Below are positions 16,263-24,306 of a stretch of 45,773 nucleotides of DNA, piece by piece (positions within the stretch are counted from its first letter, which is position 1; each line of letters opens with the position of its first letter). Origin of the DNA: SpSt-501 sp037481615 (GTDB lineage: Bacteria; Desulfobacterota; Desulfobacteria; Desulfobacterales; SpSt-501); NCBI GenBank assembly GCA_037481615.1, contig JBBFLI010000032.1; one strand, written 5' to 3'. The notes beneath the pieces were generated by a model that was not told where the DNA came from, did no database searches, and worked only from the letters and a program-made list of their open reading frames with translations. A program made the translations under genes and the position numbers.

Positions 16263-16276
16263 GGGGGGGACGAGCC

Positions 16277-16891
16277 TTGCGCATCGGTGTGCTGGCCCTC
16301 CAGGGCGGGGTGCCCGAACACCTGCGGCACCTCCGGCGCCTCGGCATCGAGGCCCGCGAGGTGCGCGATGCGGCGGACCTCGCGGGGCTGGCGGGGCTCA
16401 TCGTCCCGGGCGGCGAGAGCACGGCGATCGGGCGCCTGCTCGCGGCCGGGGGCATGGTCGAACCCCTGCGGGCCTTCGCGCGGGAGCATGCCGTCTGGGG
16501 AACCTGCGCCGGCATGATCCTCATGGCGCGCCGTGTGACGGGCGGCCGCCCGTCGCTTGCGCTCATGGACGTCATGGTCGCGAGAAACGCCTTCGGCCGT
16601 CAGATCGACAGCTTCGAAGAGCCGCTCGCCGTCGGGGAACTCGAGGGAAGCCCCGGGGCCCCTTTCCCCGGCGTTTTCATCCGCGCCCCGCGGATTCTCG
16701 GCGCCGGCGCCGCCGTTCGCATCCTCGCCCGGCTCTCCGACGGCACCCCCGTCGCCGCGCGTGAGGGGCGCCTTTTGGCGACGGCGTTCCACCCGGAGCT
16801 GACCGACGACCTCCGCTTCCATGCCTATTTCGCCGAAATCGTCGGCCGACGGGGCCCCGGGTGCCGGATGCCGCGCCGCGCGGGGGAATAA
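16277..16891 (+). CDS. pdxT: Pyridoxal 5'-phosphate synthase, glutaminase subunit
   Basis: Class I glutaminase that feeds ammonia to PdxS in the 12+12 synthase complex. Triad residues are visible: Cys-77 (WGTCAGMIL), His-172 and Glu-174 (AFHPELTDD). The PGGESTAIGRLL and RNAFGRQIDSFEE segments, the latter a PdxS-contact/oxyanion region, are typical. The TTG at 16277 behind GAGGGGGGGA gives the canonical MRIGVLALQGGV start. The length of 204 is normal, with a short Gly/Arg tail. Convergent with aroA, which ends 47 bp downstream. Confidence 0.95.
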   Translation: MRIGVLALQGGVPEHLRHLRRLGIEAREVRDAADLAGLAGLIVPGGESTAIGRLLAAGGMVEPLRAFAREHAVWGTCAGMILMARRVTGGRPSLALMDVMVARNAFGRQIDSFEEPLAVGELEGSPGAPFPGVFIRAPRILGAGAAVRILARLSDGTPVAAREGRLLATAFHPELTDDLRFHAYFAEIVGRRGPGCRMPRRAGE

Positions 16892-16938
16892 CGGAAGACG
16901 GGGCGGAAAGCGGAGCCGGGACAGGGCAGGACGGCGGA

Positions 16939-18201
16939 TCAGCCGTAGAGCCCCTCGAACACGGTCCAGAACCCGGGGAAGGACTTCCCGACGCAGGCCT
17001 CGTCCAGGATGCGCACACCGGGGGTTTTCAACCCCGCCACCGCGAAGCTCATGGCGATGCGGTGGTCGTCGTGACAGTCGATCGCGGCCCCATGCGGCCG
17101 GCCCCCGGCGATCCGCAGATCGGCGCCTTCCACGCGGGCGTCGATCCCCATGCGGGAGAGCCCCTCGCAGACCGCGGCCAGCCGGTCGCTCTCCTTGTCC
17201 CGCAGGTGCCCCACGTTCCGGATCCGGGTTTCCCCCCGGGCGTGGGCGGCGACGACGGCGAGGGTCGGCACCGCATCGGGGAGATCGCCGAGATCCGCCT
17301 CCACGGAACGCAGATCCCCCCCCGTGACGCGGATCCCGGCCTCGGTTTCCTCGACCCGGCAGCCCATGGCCTCGAGCAGCCCGAGCAGCCGCAAGTCGCC
17401 CTGGAGCGACCCCCGCCGGATGCCGCACACGGTGACCGCGGCGCCGGTGATCGCCGCTGCGGCCCAGAAATAACCCGCCTGCGAGCCGTCGGCCTCGACC
17501 TCGAAGCGGCAGGCCCGGTAGCGGCTTCGCCCCGCGACCCGGAAACGGGTGTGCCCTTCCCGCTCCACCCGGATGCCGAAGCGCCCCATGACCTCGACGG
17601 TGATGTCGATGTAAGGCCGCGAAACCGGCCCGCGGGTGACCTCGATCTCGACCCCTTCCTCGCTGTAGGGCGAAACGAGAAGCAGGGCGGAGAGAAACTG
17701 GCTGCTCCGCGAGCAATCAAGCGCCACGCGGCCGCCGCGGAGACGGCCGCCCACCACGCGGACCGGCGGGCAGCCGTTTCCGCGCACGCACTGCGCTTCG
17801 ATCCCGAGGGCTTCGAGCGCGGCCACGAGATCGCCCACGGGCCGCGCCTCGAGCCGCGGGCGGCCGCCGAGCAGGCTCTCGCCGGGGACGAGCGCGGCCA
17901 CCGCGGCGAGCAGCCGCATGGAGGTGCCGGAGTTTCCGAGATCGATCGGGGCGCCCGACGGGGTGAGGCGTCCCCCGGTCCCCTGAACGGTCCAGGACCC
18001 GCCCCCCCCGGAAAACGCAGCCCCCCAGGCGCGGAGCGCCCCGCGCGTGAGATCGGTGTCCTCACTCGCCAGCGCCCCTTCGACCCGCGAGGCGCCCTCG
18101 GCCAGGGCTGCGGCGATGAAGGCCCGGTGGGTGTAGCTTTTCGACCCCGGAACGCGCACGGTGGCTTCGCGGGGGGGGGCCAGTGGCCGGATTTCGCGCA
18201 T
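16939..18201 (-). CDS. aroA: 3-phosphoshikimate 1-carboxyvinyltransferase (EPSP synthase)
   Basis: Transfers the enolpyruvyl group of PEP to shikimate 3-phosphate, step six to chorismate. The 420-residue protein shows PGSKSYTHRAFIAAALAEG near the N-terminus, LGNSGTSMRLL, the SSQFLSALLL helix, DLPDAVPTLAV, HLRDKESDRL and CHDDHRIAMSFAVAG. The ATG at 18201 follows AAGGAG by 7 bases. It is the last gene of the aroB-aroQE-aroA run, 22 bp after the fusion gene. The Gly in LGNSGT is kept; class assignment for glyphosate sensitivity was not attempted. Confidence 0.96.
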   Translation of the reverse strand: MREIRPLAPPREATVRVPGSKSYTHRAFIAAALAEGASRVEGALASEDTDLTRGALRAWGAAFSGGGGSWTVQGTGGRLTPSGAPIDLGNSGTSMRLLAAVAALVPGESLLGGRPRLEARPVGDLVAALEALGIEAQCVRGNGCPPVRVVGGRLRGGRVALDCSRSSQFLSALLLVSPYSEEGVEIEVTRGPVSRPYIDITVEVMGRFGIRVEREGHTRFRVAGRSRYRACRFEVEADGSQAGYFWAAAAITGAAVTVCGIRRGSLQGDLRLLGLLEAMGCRVEETEAGIRVTGGDLRSVEADLGDLPDAVPTLAVVAAHARGETRIRNVGHLRDKESDRLAAVCEGLSRMGIDARVEGADLRIAGGRPHGAAIDCHDDHRIAMSFAVAGLKTPGVRILDEACVGKSFPGFWTVFEGLYG

Positions 18202-18223
18202 GGGAGGGCTCCTTCGTCTCGAT

Positions 18224-19369
18224 TCAGCCGCGCGCCGCAAGCTCGGTTTCGACCGCCATGCGCATGATGTCGAGGGGGGCTTCGATCCCGGTCCAGAGCT
18301 CGAACTGCCGCGCCCCCTGATAGACGAACATCGAAAGGCCGTCCACCGTCACGCAACCGGCGGCCTCGGCTTCGACGAGCAGCCGCGTGCGCAGCGGCGT
18401 GTAGACGATGTCCATGACGACGAGCCCCGGCCGCAGCCGGTCCCGGGGGAGCGGGGTGTCCCCGGCGTTCGGGCTCATGCCGACCGGGGTGGCGTGGATG
18501 AGGATGTCGGCGCCGAAGGGGTCGAATTCCGCGAGCGGCCGGAAGGCGACCTCCAACGCGGCGGCCAGGGCCTCGCCCTTCCCCCGCGTGCGGTTGTAGA
18601 CGGTGACCGCCGCACCCTCGCGCCGTACGACGAAGGCCGCCGCCCGCGCCGCCCCCCCGGCCCCGATCACGGCGACCCGTTTGCCGGCGATCGCGACCCG
18701 CTCTCCGAGCGCCCGCACGATCCCTTCCCCGTCGGTGTTGTAGCCCTTGAGAACCCCGCCCTCGTTCAGAACGGTGTTCACGGCCCCGATGCGGCGCGCC
18801 TGGGGGTCGACGTAATCCAGACAGGCCAGGACGGCTTCCTTGTGGGGGATGGTGATGCTCGCCCCCCGGAAGCCGAGCGCGCGGACCCCGGCCATGGCCG
18901 GTCGGATGTCCGCGGCCCGGATCGCGGCGTAGATCCCGGGGAAGCCCGTCGCCGCGAAAGCCGCGTTGTGCATGACCGGGCTCAGGCTGTGCACGACGGG
19001 GTTCCCGAACACGGCGAAGAGCGAGGGGGTGCCGAAACCGTCGGCCGCGTGGGGGCTGCCGGACTGGACCTCGCGCGCCGCGGCCATCAGGGCGGCGAAG
19101 ACCTGCACGAGGTAGCGGTCGGCAAGCAGGCTGCCGCGGTTCAGCCCGGCAAGCCGCCGGAAGATCTCCGATTCGCGACGGGTGTCGCGCACGGGGAGCC
19201 CGAGCCGGCGTTTCACCTCGCCTACGGCGCGCGCCGTCTCCAGGCGTTCGTTGAACAGCCGCAGGATCTCGGCGTCCAGCCGGTCGATGGCCCCGCGGAG
19301 TTCGGCCAGCCGTTTTTCCCAGGCGGCGCGATCCGCAGCCGGATCCCCGGTCGTCTGGGCCCGTTTCAC
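18224..19369 (-). CDS. aroE: Chorismate mutase (AroQ type) fused to shikimate dehydrogenase
   Basis: A 381-residue two-domain protein. Residues about 15-100 are an all-helical AroQ chorismate mutase: ELRGAIDRLDAEILRLFNER, then AVGEVKRRLGLPV and a helix ending VFAALMAAAREVQ. Residues about 112-381 are shikimate dehydrogenase: VFGNPVVHSLSPVMHNAAF, ASITIPHKEAVLACLDYV with the catalytic Lys, GAVNTV, GYNTDGEG with the catalytic Asp, and the NADP loop VIGAGGAARAAAFV followed by NRT. It would reduce 3-dehydroshikimate and separately convert chorismate to prephenate. The GTG at 19369 overlaps the aroB stop by four bases. The two activities are not consecutive in the pathway, which makes the fusion unusual. 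Confidence 0.92.
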   Translation of the reverse strand: MKRAQTTGDPAADRAAWEKRLAELRGAIDRLDAEILRLFNERLETARAVGEVKRRLGLPVRDTRRESEIFRRLAGLNRGSLLADRYLVQVFAALMAAAREVQSGSPHAADGFGTPSLFAVFGNPVVHSLSPVMHNAAFAATGFPGIYAAIRAADIRPAMAGVRALGFRGASITIPHKEAVLACLDYVDPQARRIGAVNTVLNEGGVLKGYNTDGEGIVRALGERVAIAGKRVAVIGAGGAARAAAFVVRREGAAVTVYNRTRGKGEALAAALEVAFRPLAEFDPFGADILIHATPVGMSPNAGDTPLPRDRLRPGLVVMDIVYTPLRTRLLVEAEAAGCVTVDGLSMFVYQGARQFELWTGIEAPLDIMRMAVETELAARG

Positions 19370-20430
19370 GGTTTCTCCCCCACCCGCCGCCCGTGCGGCG
19401 AGCCCTCCCAGGAAAGGAAGAGCTCCTGCAGCTCCTCGAGCGCCGTTTCGACCGCGGCCGCCTTCCCGATCCGCTCGAGAAAAATGAAGCGGATGCGGCC
19501 GCCCGACCGCTTCTTGTCCTTGCGCAAGCCCTCGAAGAGCCGCTCGGGGTCGGCGCCGATTCTCCGCGGCAATCCCAGGGCATCGAGCAGCCGCAGAACC
19601 CTTTCCGCCTCGTCCGCCGCAAGCATGCCGCGGGCGACCGAAATGCCGGTTGCGACCGCCATGCCGGCGCTCACCGCCTCGCCGTGCGGCACGCCGGCCG
19701 CCTTCTCCAGGGCATGACCGAAGGTGTGCCCGAAATTGAGCAGCCGTCGATCCCCGGTCTCGAACTCGTCCCGCGCGACGATCGCCGCCTTGACGGTGAT
19801 CGAGTCGCCGACCAGCCGCGGGGTCACGCGGGGGTCGAGCGCGGCCGCCGCAGCCGCGTTTTCCTCGAGATAGTCAAACAGCCCGGCGTCGGCGATGAGC
19901 GCGTGTTTGACCACTTCGGCCAGCCCGTTTCTGCGCTCGCCGGGCGGAAGCGTCGCAAGCAGCTCGAGATCGCAGAGAACGAACTCCGGCTGGCGGATCG
20001 TGCCGACGAGATTCTTGTAGCCGTGCAGGTTGACGCCGTTTTTGCCGCCGATGGCGGCGTCCACCTGGGCGAGAAGCGTCGTCGGCGCAAACCCCACCCG
20101 GAGCCCCCGCAGGTAGGTCGCGGCGACGAAGCCGGTCACGTCGCAGACGACCCCGCCGCCGATCCCCACGAGGAAGGTGTCGCGGTCGGCCTCCAGCCGG
20201 AGGAGTTCCTCGTAGAGTCGGCCCGCGTTCGCAAGCGTCTTGGCCTCCTCCCCCGCGCCCACGACGACGACCGGCCCCGCCGGGATGCGCTTCCCATGAA
20301 GGCGCAGGACCGTTTCGTCGGCGAAGACGATCCTCCGCGCCCCCCCGCTGAGGCTCTCCAGGTCTTCGAGCCGCCCCCCCACGAGGAGGCGGCAGTCCCG
20401 GCCGGTACCGTGAAGAACTCGTTCTTTCAT
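19366..20430 (-). CDS. aroB: 3-dehydroquinate synthase
   Basis: NAD- and metal-dependent cyclisation of DAHP to 3-dehydroquinate, step two to chorismate. The 354-residue protein carries GAGEEAKTLANAGRLYEELL, GIGGGVVCDVTGFVAATYLRG (NAD loop), PTTLLAQVDAAIGGKNGVN, the metal-binding AEVVKHALI and the late FGHTFGHALE and HGEAVSAGM histidines. The ATG at 20430 is chosen; a TTG at 20448 would add six residues. It begins a new block after a 109-bp gap behind the HAD gene, so it may have its own promoter, though I could not define one. Confidence 0.96.
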   Translation of the reverse strand: MKERVLHGTGRDCRLLVGGRLEDLESLSGGARRIVFADETVLRLHGKRIPAGPVVVVGAGEEAKTLANAGRLYEELLRLEADRDTFLVGIGGGVVCDVTGFVAATYLRGLRVGFAPTTLLAQVDAAIGGKNGVNLHGYKNLVGTIRQPEFVLCDLELLATLPPGERRNGLAEVVKHALIADAGLFDYLEENAAAAAALDPRVTPRLVGDSITVKAAIVARDEFETGDRRLLNFGHTFGHALEKAAGVPHGEAVSAGMAVATGISVARGMLAADEAERVLRLLDALGLPRRIGADPERLFEGLRKDKKRSGGRIRFIFLERIGKAAAVETALEELQELFLSWEGSPHGRRVGEKP

Positions 20431-20539
20431 CCGTCCCGCTTTCCGCAACGGCAGGCGAAAACCTCAAACGACGGTCTGGTCCCGCCCAGGGACGAACGCC
20501 CTTGGATCCGTCGCTTTTTCTCCATCCCCCGGTCGGCTG

Positions 20540-21199
20540 TCAAGCCTGTTCCCGCTCCTCCAAGAGCCTGCGGGCGCAGCCGGTAAGGCTCGTTTCCACG
20601 GCGGAGGCGCCGGCGGCGTAGAGCTCCTCGGCGCTGCAGCATCCCGTCGTCACCCCGATGCCCCGGACGCCCGCCGCCCGGGCCATGGCCATGTCCTCGA
20701 CGGCGTCGCCCACGAAAGCGGCGCGCTCCGCGGCGGCCGCCATCCGGCCGAGGAGGGATCGGAGGGCCTGCGGCGAGGGCTTGGGCTGCGGGGCCTCTTC
20801 GAAGAAGAGGCAGGATTCGAAGAGCCGGGCGAGCTCCGGGGGAAAGCAGGCTTCGAAGAGCTCGCGAAACGTGTTGGAAACCAGGCCCAGGCGGAACCTG
20901 CGCGCGAGCGCTTCGAGCACGGGCGCCGTGTCCGGGAAAAGGGGCAGCCCCTCCGCGACGAACTCGCGGTAGATCTGCCGTCTACGGCCGAGGATCTTTT
21001 CCCACTGCGCCGTGGAGACGGCATCCCCGAGGAGGGCCCGCCGCTTGGCCGCAGGGGACAGGGAGACCGCCCGCACGATCTCCGGCTTGGCGACGGCGAA
21101 ACCCGCCTCACGGATCGCCCGGTGGTAGGAGGCGATCACGAGCGGCAGATCGTCCACCAGCGTGCCGTTGTAATCGAAAACGACGACCTCGATCCGCAC
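20540..21199 (-). CDS. HAD-superfamily hydrolase, phosphoglycolate phosphatase-like
   Basis: A 219-residue HAD protein. Motif I is FDYNGTLVDD with nucleophile Asp-9, but the usual general acid two residues on is Asn-11. Motif II is LVSNTF, and motif III/IV are KPSPQAL and FVGDAVEDMAMARAAG. The Asn variant is shared by a recognisable HAD subgroup (FDWNGTL type) and may weaken phosphatase turnover or change the substrate. GTG start at 21199, only 7 bp after pgk, so it is cotranscribed with it. A metabolite-repair phosphatase linked to glycolysis is possible but unproven. Confidence 0.85.
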   Translation of the reverse strand: MRIEVVVFDYNGTLVDDLPLVIASYHRAIREAGFAVAKPEIVRAVSLSPAAKRRALLGDAVSTAQWEKILGRRRQIYREFVAEGLPLFPDTAPVLEALARRFRLGLVSNTFRELFEACFPPELARLFESCLFFEEAPQPKPSPQALRSLLGRMAAAAERAAFVGDAVEDMAMARAAGVRGIGVTTGCCSAEELYAAGASAVETSLTGCARRLLEEREQA

Positions 21200-21206
21200 G
21201 GGCGCC

Positions 21207-22403
21207 CTACCGGTCGGTCAGGGCGGCGACCCCCGGCAGGACCTTGCCCTCGAGGAATTCGAGCGACGCCCCCCCGCCGGTCGACACATGCGTGACCTTC
21301 GCCGCAAGCCCGGCGCGCTCGAGCGCGGCCGCCGAATCGCCCCCGCCGACGATGGTCGTCGCCCCCCGGGCCGTCGCCTCGGCCAGCGTGCGCGCGATCG
21401 CCACCGTCCCCCGGGCGGCGGCCTCGATTTCGAAGATCCCCATCGGCCCGTTCCAGAGCACGGTCTTCGCCTCTTTCAGGACGCCCCCGAAGCGCTCGAG
21501 GCTCCGCGCCCCGATGTCCACCCCGATCCAGCCCGGCGGGATCTCCCCACAGGCGACGTTCTCCAGGGCCCCCAGCGTTCCCGTCTTGAGGTCGAGCCGG
21601 TCGGTCACGACCACGTCGGGCGGGAGAAGGAGTTTGTCCCCGGCCTCGTCGAGCAGGCGTCGGGCGAGCTCGACCCGTTCCGTCTCGACGAGCGAGCCCC
21701 CCACCTCGAGACCGCGGGCCTTGTAGAAGGTGAAGGCCATCCCGCCCCCGACGAGCAGGCGCTCCACCCGGGGCAGGAGCCGGGAAATGACGTCGATCTT
21801 GCCCGAAATCTTCGCCCCGCCGAGAACCGCGACGAAGGGCCGCGCGGGGTTTTCGAGCGCGGCGCCGAGGTAGTCGAGCTCCTTCTTCAGGAGCAGGCCC
21901 GCGGCGCACTGTTTGAAAAACCGCGTCACCCCCTCGGTCGAGGCGTGCGCCCGGTGGGCGGCCCCGAAGGCGTCATTGACATAGAGCTCGCCGAGGCGCG
22001 AAAGCCTCCGGGCGAACTCCGGGTCATTGGCCTCCTCTTCCGGGTGAAACCGCAGGTTCTCGAGCAGCAGCACCTCGCCGTTCTTGAGCGCCGCCGCCTT
22101 CGCCTCGGCCTCCGGGCCCACGCAGTCGGCGGCGAAGGCGACCGGTCGGCCGAGGTGGGAGGCCAGCACCTCGGCGCAGGGCCGGAGGGAAAACTCCGGG
22201 GAGGGCTTCCCCTTCGGCCGCCCGAGGTGGGACATGAGGATCAGGCGCGCTCCGCGCTCGAGCAGCCGCTCGAGCGTGGGCAGGGTCGCCCGGATGCGCG
22301 TGTCGTCCGCCACCCGACTGTTCTTGATCGGGACGTTGTAATCCACGCGGACGAGCACCCGTCGGCCGCGGACTTCGAGGTCTTCGATCGTCAGCTTTTG
22401 CAT
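21207..22403 (-). CDS. pgk: Phosphoglycerate kinase
   Basis: Interconverts 1,3-bisphosphoglycerate/ADP and 3-phosphoglycerate/ATP. The 398-residue protein has RVLVRVDYNVPIKN, LMSHLGRPKGK, LLENLRFHPEEEAND, VNDAFGAAHRAHAS, AVLGGAKISGKIDVI, LWNGPMGIFE and the nucleotide loop VGGGDSAAALE. The ATG at 22403 follows GGGAGG with 7 bases between. Transcription continues into the HAD gene. No gap or tpiA neighbour is present. Confidence 0.97.
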   Translation of the reverse strand: MQKLTIEDLEVRGRRVLVRVDYNVPIKNSRVADDTRIRATLPTLERLLERGARLILMSHLGRPKGKPSPEFSLRPCAEVLASHLGRPVAFAADCVGPEAEAKAAALKNGEVLLLENLRFHPEEEANDPEFARRLSRLGELYVNDAFGAAHRAHASTEGVTRFFKQCAAGLLLKKELDYLGAALENPARPFVAVLGGAKISGKIDVISRLLPRVERLLVGGGMAFTFYKARGLEVGGSLVETERVELARRLLDEAGDKLLLPPDVVVTDRLDLKTGTLGALENVACGEIPPGWIGVDIGARSLERFGGVLKEAKTVLWNGPMGIFEIEAAARGTVAIARTLAEATARGATTIVGGGDSAAALERAGLAAKVTHVSTGGGASLEFLEGKVLPGVAALTDR

Positions 22404-22464
22404 CGTCTGCCTCCCCTCGGGGACAAGAAGAGAAAGGGCTTCCTGGACGCCCGGCGTTTCCTCC

Positions 22465-22494
22465 ATTTTAGGCCCCGCCGGGCGTCGAATTCAA
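22465..22494 (-). promoter_or_regulatory. Promoter of pgk
   Basis: Minus strand TTGAAT (22494-22489), 18-bp spacer, TAAAAT (22470-22465), about 60 bp before the pgk ATG. The spacer contains the GC-rich inverted repeat CGCCCGGCGGGGC. Confidence 0.55.
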
Positions 22495-22542
22495 GAGACG
22501 CCTGCCGTTGACTTCGGCTGCCCCGCGTGGTGAAACGCCTCC

Positions 22543-23700
22543 ATGCGCACCGAACACCGGGTATTTTTTCGCGATGCCGCGGATCTCTCCCCCCTCCCGG
22601 CGGCGAGCGTAGAGCTCGTTCTCACCTCCCCCCCCTACCCCATGATCGCCATGTGGGACGACAGCTTCCGCCGGGGACGCCGGGCGATCGCCGCCGCGCT
22701 CGAGGCCGGGGACGGCTGGGCGGCTTTCCGGCTCATGCACGAAACGCTCGACCGCACCTGGCGCGAGACCCACCGCGTGCTCCGCCCGGGCGGTTTCGCC
22801 TGCATCGTGATCGGCGACGCCGTGCGCACCGTGAAGGGCCGCTTCGGCCTCTTTCCCAACCACGTCCGCATTCTCCAGGCCCTGCTCGAGATCGGCTTCA
22901 CGCCCCTGCCCCCCATTCTCTGGCGCAAGCAGACCAACGCGCCCACGAAATTCATGGGCTCGGGCATGTACCCCGCGGGGGCCTACGTCACACTCGAGCA
23001 CGAGCACATCCTGATCGTGCGCAAGGGCGGCCCGCGGGAGTTCTCCTCGGCCGAGGAGAAACGGCGCCGCCGCGAAAGCGCCCTCTTCTGGGAAGAGCGC
23101 AACCGCTGGTATTCCGATGTCTGGATGGATCTCAAGGGAACGCGTCAGGAGCGCTCCGGCGTTCGAGGCCGGCCGCGAAGCGGGGCCTATCCCTTCGAGC
23201 TCGCCTTTCGCCTGGTCTGCATGTACTCGATCCGCGGGGACACCGTGCTCGACCCCTTTCTGGGGACGGGGACGACGCTCCGCGCCGCGGCCGCGGCCGG
23301 CCGCCACGGCATCGGCTTCGAGATCGACCCGGCGTTGCGCGGCGAGATTCTTTCGGACCCGGCGCTCTGGCTCGGGGAAGGCCGTCGGCGTGTCGCGGCC
23401 CGCTTCGCCGAGCACCTCGCCTTCATCGAGGAGCGCCGCGCCGCAGGCGGGGCCTTCCGGCATGCGCACCGCCGTTACGGCTATCCGGTGATGACGCGGC
23501 AGGAGCGCGATCTCGAGCTCTTCCTTCCCGAAGAGGGCCGATGCACGGGAAAGGAGACGTTCGCGGTTTCCTACCGGCCCATGGCGCCGACGGTGCAGGA
23601 ACCCCCCGCGGAAAAACGGCGCATCTCCCCCGCCACGGCGGCGCGCCAAGAGCGCCTCCGCAAGGCGGAGGCGCGGGAGCGCGGTCGTCAATGGGGCTGA
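22543..23700 (+). CDS. Solitary DNA methyltransferase, probable N4-cytosine type
   Basis: A 385-residue SAM-dependent DNA methylase. Motif IV TSPPYP is near the N-terminus (residues 28-33) and motif I DPFLGTGTTLRAAAAAGR is near residue 236, the order of beta-class enzymes. The Ser before PPY favours N4-methylcytosine over N6-methyladenine. Intervening FRPGG-like RVLRPGGFACIVIGD and GFTPLPPILWRK fit the fold. A basic C-terminal tail follows. There is no restriction endonuclease or specificity gene nearby. The ATG at 22543 lacks a clear ribosome site. It overlaps the convergent SYLF gene by 13 bp. Confidence 0.85.
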   Translation: MRTEHRVFFRDAADLSPLPAASVELVLTSPPYPMIAMWDDSFRRGRRAIAAALEAGDGWAAFRLMHETLDRTWRETHRVLRPGGFACIVIGDAVRTVKGRFGLFPNHVRILQALLEIGFTPLPPILWRKQTNAPTKFMGSGMYPAGAYVTLEHEHILIVRKGGPREFSSAEEKRRRRESALFWEERNRWYSDVWMDLKGTRQERSGVRGRPRSGAYPFELAFRLVCMYSIRGDTVLDPFLGTGTTLRAAAAAGRHGIGFEIDPALRGEILSDPALWLGEGRRRVAARFAEHLAFIEERRAAGGAFRHAHRRYGYPVMTRQERDLELFLPEEGRCTGKETFAVSYRPMAPTVQEPPAEKRRISPATAARQERLRKAEARERGRQWG

Positions 23701-24263
23701 AAGCGGCTGAATTTCGCCCCCTTGAGCGAAATGTCGGCCATCAGGCCTTTCACGTCGAAGACGAAGCCGACGATCGGCTCCTTCATTTTCGTGAAGTCGA
23801 CGCGCTCCCCCCCGCCGAGGTTGACGAGGGCGACATTGCCGTCGATGCCGACCTCCCACCCTTCGCTCGCCTGGAAACCGCGCAGGGCCTCGTCGGTCAT
23901 GAACAGGATCACGATGTCCTTCGCCTGGCCGCCGATCTGCAGGCCGATCGACCCCGAGGCGAGTCGGTAATACCCTGCGGTTTTCGACCCCACCCGCAGG
24001 GCTCCCTCGCCGTATTCGCCGCCGATGATGAAGCCCGCCTTGATGACGCCCGGCATGACGAGAACACCTTTCGCCTGCCGGGCGAGATCCCGGCCGCCCT
24101 TCACCTGCTTGTAAAATCGCTCGAGGCAGCTCTGCACCGCGGTCTGGATCTCGCCTGCACTTTTCGCTTCCGCGGAAGGCGGGGGGAAAAGAAGGAAAAG
24201 GGGGAGAAACGCTCCGCAAAGAGCGAATCCAAGAGTGACCGGGCGGGTCCACAGTCTGGCCAT
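23688..24263 (-). CDS. Secreted SYLF-domain lipid-binding protein (Ysc84 family)
   Basis: A 191-residue exported protein. The N-terminal signal peptide has the basic MARLWTRP, a hydrophobic run to about residue 30 and an Ala-rich cleavage area (SAEAKSAGE). The mature part is a SYLF/DUF500 domain: AKGVLVMPGVIKAGFIIGGEYGEGAL, GSIGLQIGGQAKDIVILFMT, EVGIDGNVALVNLG and the terminal IVGFVFDVKGLMADISLKGAKF. The start at 24263 is preceded by AAAGGAG at 8 bases; the frame extends upstream but that would bury the ribosome site. The role in the periplasm or outer membrane is unknown. Confidence 0.85.
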   Translation of the reverse strand: MARLWTRPVTLGFALCGAFLPLFLLFPPPSAEAKSAGEIQTAVQSCLERFYKQVKGGRDLARQAKGVLVMPGVIKAGFIIGGEYGEGALRVGSKTAGYYRLASGSIGLQIGGQAKDIVILFMTDEALRGFQASEGWEVGIDGNVALVNLGGGERVDFTKMKEPIVGFVFDVKGLMADISLKGAKFSRFQPH

Positions 24264-24306
24264 GAGCCGTGCTCCTTTCATCTTCACGGGGAATTTCGGC
24301 GGAAGC

